Counted from the stretch's first letter, positions 1 through 9,799 are shown. The stretch: DNA of 64,000 nucleotides from Actinobacillus delphinicola (GCF_900638385.1 NZ_LR134510.1:1426001-1490000); one strand, 5' to 3'. Program-made: numbers and translations. The notes: generated by a model not told the origin, from the letters alone.

Positions 1-10
1 TGGGCGTGAG
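1..10. repeat. Edge fragment of the GGGGCGTGA repeat family
   Basis: The first ten bases, TGGGCGTGAG, match the G-rich end of the short repeat found elsewhere in the window (consensus under the 6822 copy). The A/T-rich half would lie outside the window, so this copy is inferred. Nothing else is recognisable in the first 80 bases. Confidence 0.3.
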
Positions 11-83
11 TCGCATCTGATTTTTTAGTCCAGAATTTTTTTATAAAAGTGAAAATAATTTGCTCCCAACTACTCGCTAAAAA

Positions 84-111
84 TAACAAAAGGGACGTTT
101 TTCACGTCCCA
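84..111 (-). terminator. Intrinsic terminator of dksA
   Basis: GGGACGT (92-98) and ACGTCCC (104-110) form a 7-bp stem with a TTTTC loop. Read on the minus strand it is followed by TTTTGTTATTTTT. It lies about 24 bases past the dksA stop. Confidence 0.8.
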
Positions 112-133
112 CTTTTTCATCTTTACTGGGTGA

Positions 134-577
134 TTATGCCATCATTTGTTTTTCACGGATTTCAGCTAATGTTTTGCAATCAATGCATAGATCAGCTGTC
201 GGGCGTGCTTCTAAACGGCGTAAGCCAATTTCTTCCCCGCATGAATCGCAGTAACCGAAATCTTCATCACGATCTAATTTTTGTAGCGTGCGTTCAATTT
301 TTTTCAGTAACTTGCGTTCACGATCACGAGTACGTAACTCTAGGCTGAATTCTTCTTCCTGAGTTGCACGATCTGATGGATCAGCAAAGTTTGCGGCGTC
401 ATCCTGCATACGGTCCATAGTACGATTGCTTTCGGTACAAATCTGTGTATGCCACGCTTGTAGAATTTTTTTAAAGTGTTGAAGCTGTTCTTCACTCATG
501 TATTCTTCGCCTTTTTTCATGCTGTAAGGTTCGACTCCAGCTAAAGAAAGCAAACTTAAGGATGATTTCTTCATCAT
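134..577 (-). CDS. dksA: RNA polymerase-binding transcription factor DksA
   Basis: DksA binds the secondary channel of RNA polymerase and, with ppGpp, represses stable-RNA promoters and activates amino-acid synthesis genes. The 147-residue protein has the family architecture: an N-terminal helical part, a coiled coil whose tip carries the acidic DPSDRA motif (Asp66, Asp69), and a C-terminal four-cysteine zinc finger (Cys110, 113, 131, 134). An AGGAG at 583-587 sits just upstream of two adjacent ATGs (575-577 and 572-574), so a longer TTG-started frame is unlikely; either ATG could be used. It is divergent from comEC, an arrangement I recall from Haemophilus influenzae. Identification is secure. 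Confidence 0.96.
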   Translation of the reverse strand: MMKKSSLSLLSLAGVEPYSMKKGEEYMSEEQLQHFKKILQAWHTQICTESNRTMDRMQDDAANFADPSDRATQEEEFSLELRTRDRERKLLKKIERTLQKLDRDEDFGYCDSCGEEIGLRRLEARPTADLCIDCKTLAEIREKQMMA

Positions 578-709
578 CTCTACTCCTAACAAAAAAATAA
601 TTATTCCAAAAATAAACTTAATGGGGGAATCTAAGGGTCGATATAAATAACAGAAGTTTTTTAAATAAGCAAATAAAAATAACTGTTTTTTCGTAACAAA
701 TTGAATATT

Positions 710-725
710 TGTGAACTTGATCGAA
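710..725 (+). promoter_or_regulatory. Candidate CRP-S (Sxy-dependent competence) site upstream of comEC
   Basis: The sequence TGTGA-ACTTGA-TCGAA has the 5-6-5 layout of CRP sites. Its right half (TCGAA) resembles the TCGCA half of the Sxy-dependent CRP-S sites that control competence genes, including rec2, in H. influenzae. It ends 64 bases before the comEC ATG. This is a visual match only. Confidence 0.45.
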
Positions 726-789
726 AGAAGAAAAATAATAAAAAGCAGATTTCATTAAATAACCCAATAGTATTAGATGGAGTTCTGTG

Positions 790-3204
790 ATGAAAATTCA
801 AAATTATTTTTTAATTCTTATTGGAAAAATTATTTTTATAATTGCGACATTATTTTTACTTTTACCGCTAAATTTTTTAAAAATTTGGCAAGGGACGATT
901 TTTGTTCTATGCTTTTTGATTCTCGTACTAAAATTATTCAAATTTTCTTTTAAAAGTTCTCTTATCGTTATAAGTATTATTGCGATAGTGGGGTATTTTC
1001 AGCTCAATTTTCTGCACTATCAACAATTAGCTACTGCCAATCAATATTTACCTACTAAAATTACGACATCCTTTCAAATCAACAGGTTACTAAAACAAGG
1101 AGAATATTGCTCTATTATTGCTTCCCTTAGATTACCGACAAATCCGAGTAAACAGCGGATTTATCTTGTATGGAAAGGAAGTAGCATTCCTCAGCTTGAT
1201 GATGTTTGGCAAGGCGAATTGCATTTGCACCCTTTGACTAGCCGTTTAAATTTTCGGAGCTTTGATAAACAAAAATGGTTTTTCTCACAAGGGATAACGG
1301 CTTATGGCTATGTAACAAAATTAAAGAAATTGGGGGCACATCCTACATTACGTACACAATGGCTGGCAAAAACATGGCAACATACACAGGAAATGGCACA
1401 ACAGGGACTTTTGCTTGCCCTAGCATTTGGTGAGCGAGCATGGTTGAGCTCTCAAGTTACTCAAGTTTATCAACAAACTAATACGGCACATCTCATAGCA
1501 ATTTCTGGTCTGCATGTCGGTCTTGTTTTTTTATTAGGATTTTACTTAACTCGGCTTGTTCAGTATGTCTTCCCTGTCATTCTAAGAATCGGATTAGCGG
1601 ACTGGATAGGTTTATTTTTCGCCATAATTTATGCCTATTTAGCAGGTTTTTCTATTCCAACATTGAGAGCATTGCTTGCACTTTTTGCCGTCATTTTTAT
1701 TCGTTCGCAAAGGCTATGCTTGACCAAATGGCAATATTTTTGGTTGGTGGTGGTAATATTACTCTGCTGCGATCCTAAAACGGTTTTATCTGAAAGTTTT
1801 TGGTTATCATTCGCTGCTGTGCTGAGCTTATTGATTTGGTATCAGTTTATACCGCTTTTTTTATGGGAATGGCGAGGGAAACCGCTTACACAAACAAAAT
1901 TAAAATGGTTTATTGGTCTAATCCATTTGCAAATAGGTTTGTTATGGCTTTTAACCCCTTGGCAACTTTTCTTTTTTAATGGAATTTCATTGAGCAGTTT
2001 CTGGGCAAATTTATGGGTAGTCCCACTTTTTAGTTTTGTCCTGATTCCAATTATTTTTCTTGCCACATTATTTCAAACGCCTTTTCTATGGCAGTTAGCT
2101 AATCGAATTGCTGATTTTGTTTACTCACATCTCAGTGAAGAGGCACATAACTGGTGTTCGGTTACAATTTCGACAAGTTTGTTTGTTACGTTCTGTCTTT
2201 CATCCCTATTTTTGATGTTTATTTATTTCTTGCAACGCCAATTTTTAAAAAACACGCCTCAAAAATCGCAAGAATTTATGCAATATAGGAGGAAATGGCA
2301 TTTCCCATTAAACATGAATGTTACTGTTTTACCTGCATCAGCATCGTTTCTGTGGCTGTATTTTTTGTTGGGGATTGTTGTATTAATGACGGGAGGTAAA
2401 TTAACAATAGATTTGGTTTATAAGTATATGCATAAGTCCGATTGGCAAGCCACGATGTTAGATGTTGGGCAAGGTTTATCCGTGGCGATTGAAAGGCATG
2501 GGCATGTCATCTTGTATGATACTGGTAATGCGTGGGGACACGGTGCCACAGAGATTAGTATGGCAAAGCTGGAGATTCTGCCTTATTTACAACGAACAGG
2601 GGGAAAACTCGATGGTATTATTATAAGTCATGATGATCGTGATCATACGGGAGGATTGAATGCGATTTTAACACGATACCCGCATATTCCAGTTTGGCGT
2701 TCTGCAGCGATAAAACATAGTCAACAATGTGTGGCAGGAGAAAAGTGGCAGTGGCAAGGTTTAACGTTTAGTGTGCTTTCTCCTTCCTATCGGTTAGCAC
2801 AAGCAAAAAATGCACAATCGTGTGTGATTTTGATTAGCGACTCAAAACCACGATTGTTGCTTATGGGGGATGCACCTGCAAGTATAGAGCGTACTATAGC
2901 AATGCAGCTGCTCCCAGTTGATGTCATTCAAGTTGGACATCACGGTAGCAAAACATCTACAACGATGACATTGCTTGCAAAAACTCAGCCTAAAGTGGCG
3001 CTTATTTCAGTAGGTCGGTGGAATCCATGGCATCTCCCCAATAAAAAAGTGTTAAATCGGCTTAAAAACGATAGAATAGCCATCTTTAGCACCGCTGAAG
3101 ATGGTGCTATACGTGTCATTTTTTCTAAAGAAAACATAGAATTACAAACAGCACGTTATGCATGGCAGCCTTGGTATCAGGCATTTATTGGCGTCAATGA
3201 GTAA
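790..3204 (+). CDS. comEC: Competence DNA-uptake channel protein ComEC/Rec2
   Basis: This is the inner-membrane channel that carries one strand of transforming DNA into the cytoplasm. The 804-residue protein shows an N-terminal membrane and OB-like part, a central competence domain with many hydrophobic segments (about 190-500, including a SGLHVGL stretch), and a C-terminal metallo-beta-lactamase-like domain with DVGQG and the metal-binding motif HDDRDH near residue 615. The start is the ATG at 790, with GGAG seven bases upstream; the overlapping GTG at 787 is too close. Length matches H. influenzae Rec2, and the frame is intact. It precedes msbA-lpxK-kdsB and probably reads into them. Confidence 0.95.
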   Translation: MKIQNYFLILIGKIIFIIATLFLLLPLNFLKIWQGTIFVLCFLILVLKLFKFSFKSSLIVISIIAIVGYFQLNFLHYQQLATANQYLPTKITTSFQINRLLKQGEYCSIIASLRLPTNPSKQRIYLVWKGSSIPQLDDVWQGELHLHPLTSRLNFRSFDKQKWFFSQGITAYGYVTKLKKLGAHPTLRTQWLAKTWQHTQEMAQQGLLLALAFGERAWLSSQVTQVYQQTNTAHLIAISGLHVGLVFLLGFYLTRLVQYVFPVILRIGLADWIGLFFAIIYAYLAGFSIPTLRALLALFAVIFIRSQRLCLTKWQYFWLVVVILLCCDPKTVLSESFWLSFAAVLSLLIWYQFIPLFLWEWRGKPLTQTKLKWFIGLIHLQIGLLWLLTPWQLFFFNGISLSSFWANLWVVPLFSFVLIPIIFLATLFQTPFLWQLANRIADFVYSHLSEEAHNWCSVTISTSLFVTFCLSSLFLMFIYFLQRQFLKNTPQKSQEFMQYRRKWHFPLNMNVTVLPASASFLWLYFLLGIVVLMTGGKLTIDLVYKYMHKSDWQATMLDVGQGLSVAIERHGHVILYDTGNAWGHGATEISMAKLEILPYLQRTGGKLDGIIISHDDRDHTGGLNAILTRYPHIPVWRSAAIKHSQQCVAGEKWQWQGLTFSVLSPSYRLAQAKNAQSCVILISDSKPRLLLMGDAPASIERTIAMQLLPVDVIQVGHHGSKTSTTMTLLAKTQPKVALISVGRWNPWHLPNKKVLNRLKNDRIAIFSTAEDGAIRVIFSKENIELQTARYAWQPWYQAFIGVNE

Positions 3205-3217
3205 ATCAAGGTACAAT
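3188..3217 (+). promoter_or_regulatory. Candidate sigma-70 promoter for msbA-lpxK-kdsB
   Basis: TTGGCG (3188-3193), an 18-base spacer and TACAAT (3212-3217) lie at the end of comEC, 33 bases before the msbA ATG. It would give the essential lipid A genes expression independent of the competence promoter. Confidence 0.4.
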
Positions 3218-3250
3218 AGCACGTTTTTTTTAATTATATGAATATATTTT

Positions 3251-4999
3251 ATGCAAGATAAAGATCTCTCAACATTCCGTACTTTTAAAAGACTTTGGCC
3301 AACAATTGAGCCGTATAAATGGGGTTTAGTTGCAGCGGGTATTGCGTTAATTATTAATGCATTGGCTGATGCAAGTTTAATTCAAATGTTAAAACCATTG
3401 CTTGATGATGGTTTTGGTAAAGCGGATTCACATTTTTTACGCATGATGGCACTTGTTGTCGTTATTCTTATCTTTTTCCGTGGGTGTTCTAACTTTGTTT
3501 CTACCTATTGCTTAGCTTGGGTATCTGGAAAAGTAGTGATGCAAATGCGCCGTAATCTCTTCCGCCATTTAATGTATCTACCAGTACGCTTTTTCGATCA
3601 AAATTCGACAGGTAAATTGTTATCTCGTATTACCTATGATAGCGAACAAGTTGCACATTCTGCGTCTGGCGCACTCACCACGATTGTGCGTGAAACAGTG
3701 TATGTTGGGTCATTACTTACGGTAATGTTCTATACAAGTTGGCATCTTTCATTAGTGCTTATTTTGATTGCTCCAGTCATTGCGGTTGTAATTAGCGTAG
3801 TATCTAAAACGTTCCGTCGTTTAGGTAAAAATATGCAAAACTCAATGGGACAACTTACAGCGACGGCCGAACAGATGTTAAAAGGTCACCGTGTGGTGTT
3901 ATCTTTTGGCGGTCAAGAAGTGGAAGAGAAACGCTTTAACCATGTAAGTAATGATATGCGCCGTAAAGGAATGAAAGTGATGACCGCTGAAGCAATCTCA
4001 GATCCTGTGGTTCAAATCATTGCATCTTTTGCGTTAGCTGCTGTGTTGTATTTAGCAACAATTCCACAAATTATGTCAACTCACCTTACAGCAGGGGATT
4101 TTACGGTTGTATTCTCATCTATGCTTGCAATGATGCGTCCGCTCAAATCACTCACTAATGTAAATGCGTCTTTCCAACGTGGTATGGCAGCTTGTCAAAC
4201 TTTATTTGCATTAATGGATCTTGATACAGAACGTGATGATGGTAAATATGAAGTAGAGCGTGCGAAAGGTGATCTTGAATTTAAACATGTGACTTTTACC
4301 TATGATGGTAAAGAATTACCTGCATTACATGATATTTGTTTCTCAGTACCACATGGTAAAACAGTGGCATTGGTTGGGCATTCAGGCTCAGGTAAATCAA
4401 CTATTGCAAACTTGGTGACACGTTTTTACGATTTAGAACAAGGTCAAATTACTTTAGACGGTGTGGATATTATGGATTATCGTCTGCATAATCTGCGTCA
4501 AAACTGTGCAATGGTATCCCAACAAGTCCATTTATTTGATGATACTATCGCAAATAATATTGCTTACGCTGCAGCGGATAAATACTCTCGTGAACAAATT
4601 ATTGCAGCTGCTAAAGCTGCACATGCGATGGAATTTATCGATAATCTTGAAAATGGATTAGATACGATGATTGGTGAAAACGGCATGAGCCTTTCTGGCG
4701 GTCAACGTCAACGTTTGGCGATTGCTCGAGCATTATTGCGTGATTCACCAGTGCTTATTTTGGATGAAGCAACCTCTGCGTTGGATACTCAATCAGAACG
4801 TGCTATTCAATCAGCGCTTGAAGAAATCCAAAAAGATCGTACTGTACTTGTTATTGCACACCGTCTATCTACCATTGAAAATGCGGATGAAATTCTCGTT
4901 CTTGAACACGGTCGAATTGTTGAACGTGGTACGCATGCCGCATTGCTTAAAATGAACGGTCGTTACAAACAATTGCATGAAATGCAATTCAGTGCGTAG
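3251..4999 (+). CDS. msbA: Lipid A export ABC transporter MsbA
   Basis: MsbA is a homodimeric inner-membrane flippase that moves core-lipid A to the periplasmic leaflet. The 582-residue protein has the standard half-transporter layout: a six-helix domain (about 20-320), then a nucleotide-binding domain with Walker [10 protein letters not shown] (near 376), signature LSGGQRQR (near 480) and Walker [13 protein letters not shown]. Length equals the family norm. It lies 46 bases after comEC and 11 bases before lpxK, the order I recall from Haemophilus. No defects seen. Confidence 0.97.
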   Translation: MQDKDLSTFRTFKRLWPTIEPYKWGLVAAGIALIINALADASLIQMLKPLLDDGFGKADSHFLRMMALVVVILIFFRGCSNFVSTYCLAWVSGKVVMQMRRNLFRHLMYLPVRFFDQNSTGKLLSRITYDSEQVAHSASGALTTIVRETVYVGSLLTVMFYTSWHLSLVLILIAPVIAVVISVVSKTFRRLGKNMQNSMGQLTATAEQMLKGHRVVLSFGGQEVEEKRFNHVSNDMRRKGMKVMTAEAISDPVVQIIASFALAAVLYLATIPQIMSTHLTAGDFTVVFSSMLAMMRPLKSLTNVNASFQRGMAACQTLFALMDLDTERDDGKYEVERAKGDLEFKHVTFTYDGKELPALHDICFSVPHGKTVALVGHSGSGKSTIANLVTRFYDLEQGQITLDGVDIMDYRLHNLRQNCAMVSQQVHLFDDTIANNIAYAAADKYSREQIIAAAKAAHAMEFIDNLENGLDTMIGENGMSLSGGQRQRLAIARALLRDSPVLILDEATSALDTQSERAIQSALEEIQKDRTVLVIAHRLSTIENADEILVLEHGRIVERGTHAALLKMNGRYKQLHEMQFSA

Positions 5000-5010
5000 T
5001 AGGGTACACG

Positions 5011-6003
5011 ATGGATTTCTGGTATCAAAAGTCATTTAAAGCACGTTTAATGGCAGCAGTTTTGCTGCCATTAGCTTGGTTATTTGGTTTTATTGCATGG
5101 ATCCGTAAGACGCTTTATCGTGCGCATATTCTTAAGTCATATCGTCCGACGGTTCCTGTGATTATCATTGGTAATCTTTCTGTTGGTGGGAATGGAAAAA
5201 CCCCTGTCACGTTATGGCTTGCCGAACTATTACAGAAAAATGGCTTAAAGGTCGGCATTATCTCACGAGGTTATGGCAGTAAATCTCCTTATTATCCACG
5301 CATTGTGAAAATTGATGAGCCCGCCGTTGAAGTAGGCGATGAACCTTTATTGCTAGCTAAGCGAAGTGGAGTACCTGTGTGTATCGGGGCAAATCGTCAG
5401 CAAGCGATTGAGCTTTTGCAACAACATTATCCATTAGATGTGATTTTAAGTGATGATGGCTTGCAACATTATGCCTTGGCTCGGGATCTCGAAATCGTTG
5501 TGATTGAGGCAAAACGTGGGTTAGGGAATGGTTTATTGATGCCAGCAGGTCCATTGCGTGAATCTGAAAAACGATTACAATCCGTTGATTTTATTATTAA
5601 TAATGGTGGATTAACGCCATATTCTCAAAATATTATGCAACTTGTTCCGTCTTGCGCAATTAATGTACAAACAGGAGAGCGTAAATCGCTAGATGATTTT
5701 CAACATCAAAATGCTATCGCTTTGGCGGGAATTGGTAATCCACAACGTTTCTTCGATATGTTGATGGATATGGATATCATTTTGCAAGACACCTTTGCAT
5801 TTGCGGATCATCAAGCCTTTGATCAAAGTTTATTAGTCAATTTACCAGACGATATACCAGTTTTTATGACAGAAAAAGATGCCGTAAAATGCCACACTTT
5901 TGCGAAATCAAATTGGTGGTATGTCCCTGTTGATGCGCAAATTACAGGAAATATTTTATCGAAAATTGAGGCGTGGTCTCAAAAACAAAAAAATAAAAAG
6001 TAA
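5011..6003 (+). CDS. lpxK: Tetraacyldisaccharide 4'-kinase LpxK
   Basis: LpxK phosphorylates the 4' position of the disaccharide precursor, giving lipid IVA. The 330-residue protein starts with a membrane-anchoring hydrophobic stretch (about 13-30) and has the P-loop GNLSVGGNGKT near residue 54 and the DDGLQH motif. It is followed ten bases later by kdsB. A copy of the GGGGCGTGA repeat family (5951-5980) lies inside the 3' end of the coding region, so part of the C-terminal tail (about residues 314-323) is encoded by repeat sequence. Confidence 0.96.
   Translation: MDFWYQKSFKARLMAAVLLPLAWLFGFIAWIRKTLYRAHILKSYRPTVPVIIIGNLSVGGNGKTPVTLWLAELLQKNGLKVGIISRGYGSKSPYYPRIVKIDEPAVEVGDEPLLLAKRSGVPVCIGANRQQAIELLQQHYPLDVILSDDGLQHYALARDLEIVVIEAKRGLGNGLLMPAGPLRESEKRLQSVDFIINNGGLTPYSQNIMQLVPSCAINVQTGERKSLDDFQHQNAIALAGIGNPQRFFDMLMDMDIILQDTFAFADHQAFDQSLLVNLPDDIPVFMTEKDAVKCHTFAKSNWWYVPVDAQITGNILSKIEAWSQKQKNKK
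5951..5980 (+). repeat. Repeat-family copy inside the 3' end of lpxK
   Basis: ATATTTTATC, GAAAATTGAG and GCGTGGTCTC match the family (A/T-rich half, GAAAAT, G-rich end with GCGTG). It is translated as part of LpxK. Confidence 0.55.
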
Positions 6004-6012
6004 GGAGATACT

Positions 6013-6780
6013 ATGCAGTCGCTTTCTTTTACTGTCGTAATCCCTGCACGCTATGCATCAAGCCGTTTACCAGGTAAACCGCTTTTAGATATTGCTGGGA
6101 AACCAATGATTTATCACACTTGGAAACAAGCCCAACAAGCGGGCGCAAGTCGTGTAATTGTGGCAACTGATGATGTGCGTATTGCGGATGCTGTTACCGC
6201 ATTCGGTGGCGAAGTTTGTATGACAAAAACAACGCATTCTTCAGGCACGGAACGTTTGATGGAAGTGGTTGAAAAATTGGGGTTAGCTGATGACGAAATC
6301 GTGGTCAATGTCCAAGGCGATGAACCGCTTATTCCACCTGTAATTATTCACCAAGTTGCTGAAAATCTCGCTACACAATCTGCGAGAATGGCGACACTTG
6401 GCGTTCAAATTGATGAATTAGATGAGTTATTTAATCCCAATGTGGTGAAGGCGGTAAAAGATAAAAATGGCAATGCCTTATACTTTTCTCGTGCGCCGAT
6501 TCCTTGGCAACGTGATAATTTTGCGCAAGAGCCTAAGGTTCTTGATCCTAAATGGCAAGCACAATATTTACGCCATATTGGATTATATGCGTATCGTGCA
6601 GGTTTTATTAAGCAATATGTAGCATGGGATGCGAGTCCTTTAGAGCAAATTGAAAGCCTTGAGCAGTTGCGTGTACTTTGGCATGGTGAAAAAATCCATA
6701 TTGCTTTAGCCAAAGAAGTGCCTGCCGTGGGTGTTGATACGGCAGAAGATTTAGAGAAAGTCAGACAAATTCTTGCATAA
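6013..6780 (+). CDS. kdsB: 3-deoxy-manno-octulosonate cytidylyltransferase (CMP-Kdo synthetase)
   Basis: KdsB activates Kdo with CTP to make CMP-Kdo, the donor for the inner core of lipopolysaccharide. The 255-residue protein has the nucleotidyltransferase N-terminus [15 protein letters not shown] (residues 10-24) and the NVQGDEPL motif around residue 98, both diagnostic. An AAGGAG precedes the ATG. It ends the comEC-msbA-lpxK-kdsB cluster and is followed at once by a strong terminator. The other Kdo gene here, kdsA, is 22 kb away. Confidence 0.97.
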   Translation: MQSLSFTVVIPARYASSRLPGKPLLDIAGKPMIYHTWKQAQQAGASRVIVATDDVRIADAVTAFGGEVCMTKTTHSSGTERLMEVVEKLGLADDEIVVNVQGDEPLIPPVIIHQVAENLATQSARMATLGVQIDELDELFNPNVVKAVKDKNGNALYFSRAPIPWQRDNFAQEPKVLDPKWQAQYLRHIGLYAYRAGFIKQYVAWDASPLEQIESLEQLRVLWHGEKIHIALAKEVPAVGVDTAEDLEKVRQILA

Positions 6781-6790
6781 GGATTAAGCT

Positions 6791-6820
6791 AAAAGCGCTC
6801 TTCGGAGCGCTTTTCAATTT
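6791..6820 (+). terminator. Intrinsic terminator after kdsB
   Basis: AAAAGCGCTC and GAGCGCTTTT form a perfect 10-bp stem closed by a TTCG tetraloop (6801-6804), followed by further T residues. Confidence 0.9.
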
Positions 6821-6821
6821 T

Positions 6822-6852
6822 TATCACGCCCCAATTTTCGGAAAAATTTTTA
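6822..6852 (-). repeat. GGGGCGTGA repeat family, single copy
   Basis: On the plus strand it reads TATCACGCCCC, AATTTTCGG, AAAAATTTTTA. The family consensus in the other orientation is an A/T-rich half (AAAAATTTTT), then 1-3 variable bases, GAAAAT, one base, and GGGGCGTGA. About 13 loci occur in the window. This one sits right behind the kdsB terminator. Confidence 0.7.
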
Positions 6853-6873
6853 AAAAACATATAGTAAAAATAA

Positions 6874-6893
6874 AAAACATTATATAATGTTTT
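6874..6893. promoter_or_regulatory. 20-bp perfect palindrome, candidate operator of the ABC importer
   Basis: AAAACATTAT (6874-6883) is followed directly by its reverse complement ATAATGTTTT (6884-6893). It lies immediately before the importer operon and overlaps an alternative ATG at 6887. It fits neither a Fur box nor the usual NikR layout. The regulator is unknown. Confidence 0.45.
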
Positions 6894-6919
6894 ATATCAT
6901 CTATTATTTACAATTATTT

Positions 6920-7969
6920 ATGTTATCACCCTCTCATTCTCATCCCACATCTCTGTTTTCACGACTGGGTTGTTCGATTTTAATCATGTGCCTTATTTTA
7001 TTCTGCGTGGCAGCAATATCACTTTTGTTAGGGCGTTATCCTATTTCAGTTCTCCACTTTATGGAGGCTTTGGCTGATAAAATAGGTGTTTCACACTTCT
7101 TACCCATTTCACAGGAGCACCTTATTAATGCAGTAATTTGGCATGGGCGTTTCCCACGAATTTTAACAGCAATTATTATTGGAGCAGGATTAGCATTAGC
7201 GGGTACGGCATTTCAAGCTGTTTTCCGAAATCCATTGGTCTCTCCTGCGCTTCTTGGAGTTTTAAATGGTTGTGCATTTGGGGCTGCGTTGGGACTTATT
7301 TTAAATGGAGGTCATTTCCTCGTACCTTTATTAGCCTGTCTATTTGGTTGTATTGCCGTGTTAGTCGGTGTGCTTATTGCGAAACGTATCGGAGGAGATT
7401 CGATCTTATTACTCATCTTAGGCGGGATTATCAGCAATGCATTTTTTGCTGGATTACTGTCGTTAGTGAAGTACATTGCCGATCCAGAAGATCAGTTACC
7501 AAGTATTGTTTACTGGCTATTAGGAAGTTTAAGCAGTATATCTTTACCGCTAGTCGCGATTTTATGTCCTATCTTATTTCTCGCTATGTTTATTTTACTC
7601 TGCTTGGGACGCCAATTAGATGCGATGTCTTTAGGTGATGAAGAAGCATTAAGCCTTGGTATTCCTGTTGTGAAAATGCGGTATTTTATTATTTTGTTGG
7701 CAACGATTATCTCAGCAATTACCGTGTGTATTGCAGGTGTAGTTGGTTGGGTTGGCTTGTTAATTCCACATTTAACACGCCTTATTTGGGGAGCAAGTCA
7801 CCGTTTTGTTTTGCCATTGAGTGCCATTTTGGGGGCGATTTTTTTAATTCTTTCTGATGATTTAGCCCGCTTATTAAGCGTCAGTGAAATTCCATTGGGA
7901 GTAGTGACGGAATTATTAGGCGCAATGTTATTTTTCTTTTTATTATTGCGTAATTGGCGAGGTGTTTGA
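6920..7969 (+). CDS. FecCD/BtuC-type ABC importer permease
   Basis: Membrane subunit of an importer for iron chelates, haem, cobalamin or oxyanions, all of which use this fold. The 349-residue protein is hydrophobic throughout, with about ten likely helices and family motifs such as RFPRILTA, GAGLALAGTAFQAVFRNPL and a C-terminal GWVGLLIPHLTR. Neither the ATG at 6920 nor the one at 6887 has a clear ribosome site; I chose 6920 because 6887 lies inside the palindrome. Its stop overlaps the ATPase start (TGATG). H. influenzae MolB, a molybdate/tungstate permease, is in the same family, so the substrate cannot be fixed from sequence. Confidence 0.88.
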   Translation: MLSPSHSHPTSLFSRLGCSILIMCLILFCVAAISLLLGRYPISVLHFMEALADKIGVSHFLPISQEHLINAVIWHGRFPRILTAIIIGAGLALAGTAFQAVFRNPLVSPALLGVLNGCAFGAALGLILNGGHFLVPLLACLFGCIAVLVGVLIAKRIGGDSILLLILGGIISNAFFAGLLSLVKYIADPEDQLPSIVYWLLGSLSSISLPLVAILCPILFLAMFILLCLGRQLDAMSLGDEEALSLGIPVVKMRYFIILLATIISAITVCIAGVVGWVGLLIPHLTRLIWGASHRFVLPLSAILGAIFLILSDDLARLLSVSEIPLGVVTELLGAMLFFFLLLRNWRGV

Positions 7970-8739
7970 TGTTATTATCTTGCCAAAATTTATGTTATCA
8001 AACTGACAATAAATTGATTTTAAATGATATTTCTTTTGATATAAAACAGGGTGAAAATATTGCTTTACTTGGTACGAATGGAGCGGGGAAAAGCACATTA
8101 TTGAAGTTACTTTTAGGCATTTTAAAAAAGACACAAGGTGATATTTTTATTCAAAAGAAATCGTTAGCACAGTGGTCGCGAAAAGCATTAGCGCAAGAAA
8201 TTGCCTATGTCCCTCAACAACACACGCCACACTTTCCTTATAAGGTTGAAGAAGTGGTGGCACAAGGCATGTTGCCTTATCTACATTTTTTTCAAAAGCC
8301 TACTGATAGTCAGCAACAGAGTATTGAGTTGGCATTGCAACAAATGGATATTTTGCATCTGCGCCAGCGAGCCTATACGACCCTTTCAGGTGGTGAACGT
8401 CAGCGAGTGTTGTTAGCACGTGCGTTAGTCCAACAAACACCATTAATTTTATTGGATGAGCCTACTAATGGCCTGGATTATGGTAGCCAAATACGATTGC
8501 TCGCTTTACTTAAAGACATTAGTAAAACGGGACGAGCGGTCCTAACCATTACCCACAATCCCGAACATGCTTTGATGTTTTGTGATCGGGTTATTGTTTT
8601 GCACGACGGTAAAATTCTGGCAGATGCTTATCCAAGCCATGTTATTACCGCTGATCTTATCGCAAAATTATTTCATTTATCGACTCGCCAACTGGATTTA
8701 CCCGAGGGACGTTTTTTTACGTTCCGTTCTTTAGCATGA
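7969..8739 (+). CDS. ABC importer ATP-binding protein (FecE/BtuD type)
   Basis: ATPase subunit pairing with the preceding permease. The 256-residue protein has Walker A GTNGAGKSTLL (about 36), signature LSGGERQRV (about 140) and Walker B LILLDEPTNGLD. The start is the ATG at 7969 overlapping the permease stop; the longer TTG frame at 7954 only adds residues read inside the permease. Translational coupling fits a permease-ATPase pair. A 25-base gap leads to the binding-protein gene. Confidence 0.9.
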   Translation: MLLSCQNLCYQTDNKLILNDISFDIKQGENIALLGTNGAGKSTLLKLLLGILKKTQGDIFIQKKSLAQWSRKALAQEIAYVPQQHTPHFPYKVEEVVAQGMLPYLHFFQKPTDSQQQSIELALQQMDILHLRQRAYTTLSGGERQRVLLARALVQQTPLILLDEPTNGLDYGSQIRLLALLKDISKTGRAVLTITHNPEHALMFCDRVIVLHDGKILADAYPSHVITADLIAKLFHLSTRQLDLPEGRFFTFRSLA

Positions 8740-8764
8740 CTTTGATATGAGAATATGAGGAAAC

Positions 8765-9793
8765 ATGATGTTTAAATTTAAGTCTATGATTTATTTATTA
8801 TTAGGTTGTGTTGCGTTACCAATCCAAGCACACGCTCAAGAAATTACAGATGTTTCGGGGAATCAAGTAGTGTTACCCGACCAACCAATAGAGCGAGTTG
8901 CGGATGCGTGGTTTGCGCATACGGCAGAATTAATAGTGCTGGGCGAAGGCAATAAAATTGTCGCTACTCTCAACCATCCTGAAAGTCGTCCTTGGATGTT
9001 TAAAGTTCAACCTTCCTTAAATCATGCATTATTAGGCCAGGGGAAACTTTTTAACATAGAATCATTACTGAATCGAAAAGTGCAGCTTGCTTTTGTACCG
9101 AAAGGGGATCCGCAAATTGCTGCAATGCAAGCGGAGGGGATTCCAACGGTTGAAGTTTTTTTCCATACCTTAGAAGGCATGAAAAAAACAATGCTCATTA
9201 CGGCAAAAGCAATGGGGACTTCATCCGCACTCCAACGAGCAAAGGATTATAATCAATATCTTGATATACAAATTGCTCGTATTCAAACTAAATTAGCAAC
9301 TTTAGGCCATTTTCAACCCCCTAAAGTTTTACATATTTCTTCCTTAAATCCACTTAAAGTTGATGGAACAAACTCGTTAATAGATGACTGGATCCATATT
9401 GCGGGCGGACGTAATGCAGCGACTGTGAAGGGCAATATGCAACCTGTTACTGCGGAGCAAATTCTAGCATGGCAGCCCGATGTTATCATTTTACAAGGAA
9501 ATGCAGGTAAGTTAGCCGATAGCCCTAATTATGCAGTACTTTCACAACTAACAGCTGTGCAGAAAGGACAGGTATATCGTAATCCATTTGGCGTGTTCTT
9601 ATGGGATCGTTATGGACCAGAGAGTGCGTTACAAATTCAATGGGCGGCAAAAATACTCCATCCTACGCTTTTTGCAAATGAGGATATTAATCAAATTACT
9701 CGACAATTTTATCAACGATTTTTTGACTACCCATTAGATAAACAACAAGCAGACCGAATTTTACAAGCCTTACCACCACTAACTAATCAATAA
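8765..9793 (+). CDS. Periplasmic substrate-binding protein of FecB/BtuF-type importer
   Basis: Captures the substrate in the periplasm for the adjoining permease and ATPase. The 342-residue protein has an N-terminal signal peptide ending near AHAQ (about residue 25), then a mature start EITDVSGNQVVLP typical of the periplasmic-binding-protein family with two lobes joined by a helix. GAGGAAAC precedes ATG-ATG at 8765/8768. The C-terminal part contains GVFLWDRYGPES, a stretch I associate with metal or oxyanion binding members rather than with typical siderophore binders, but the substrate is unproved. A clear terminator follows. Confidence 0.85.
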   Translation: MMFKFKSMIYLLLGCVALPIQAHAQEITDVSGNQVVLPDQPIERVADAWFAHTAELIVLGEGNKIVATLNHPESRPWMFKVQPSLNHALLGQGKLFNIESLLNRKVQLAFVPKGDPQIAAMQAEGIPTVEVFFHTLEGMKKTMLITAKAMGTSSALQRAKDYNQYLDIQIARIQTKLATLGHFQPPKVLHISSLNPLKVDGTNSLIDDWIHIAGGRNAATVKGNMQPVTAEQILAWQPDVIILQGNAGKLADSPNYAVLSQLTAVQKGQVYRNPFGVFLWDRYGPESALQIQWAAKILHPTLFANEDINQITRQFYQRFFDYPLDKQQADRILQALPPLTNQ

Positions 9794-9799
9794 GATGTT

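Noticed and set aside
2249-2280. Repeat-like AACACGCC with A/T tail inside comEC
   Set aside because: Too diverged and within coding sequence to support as a family member.
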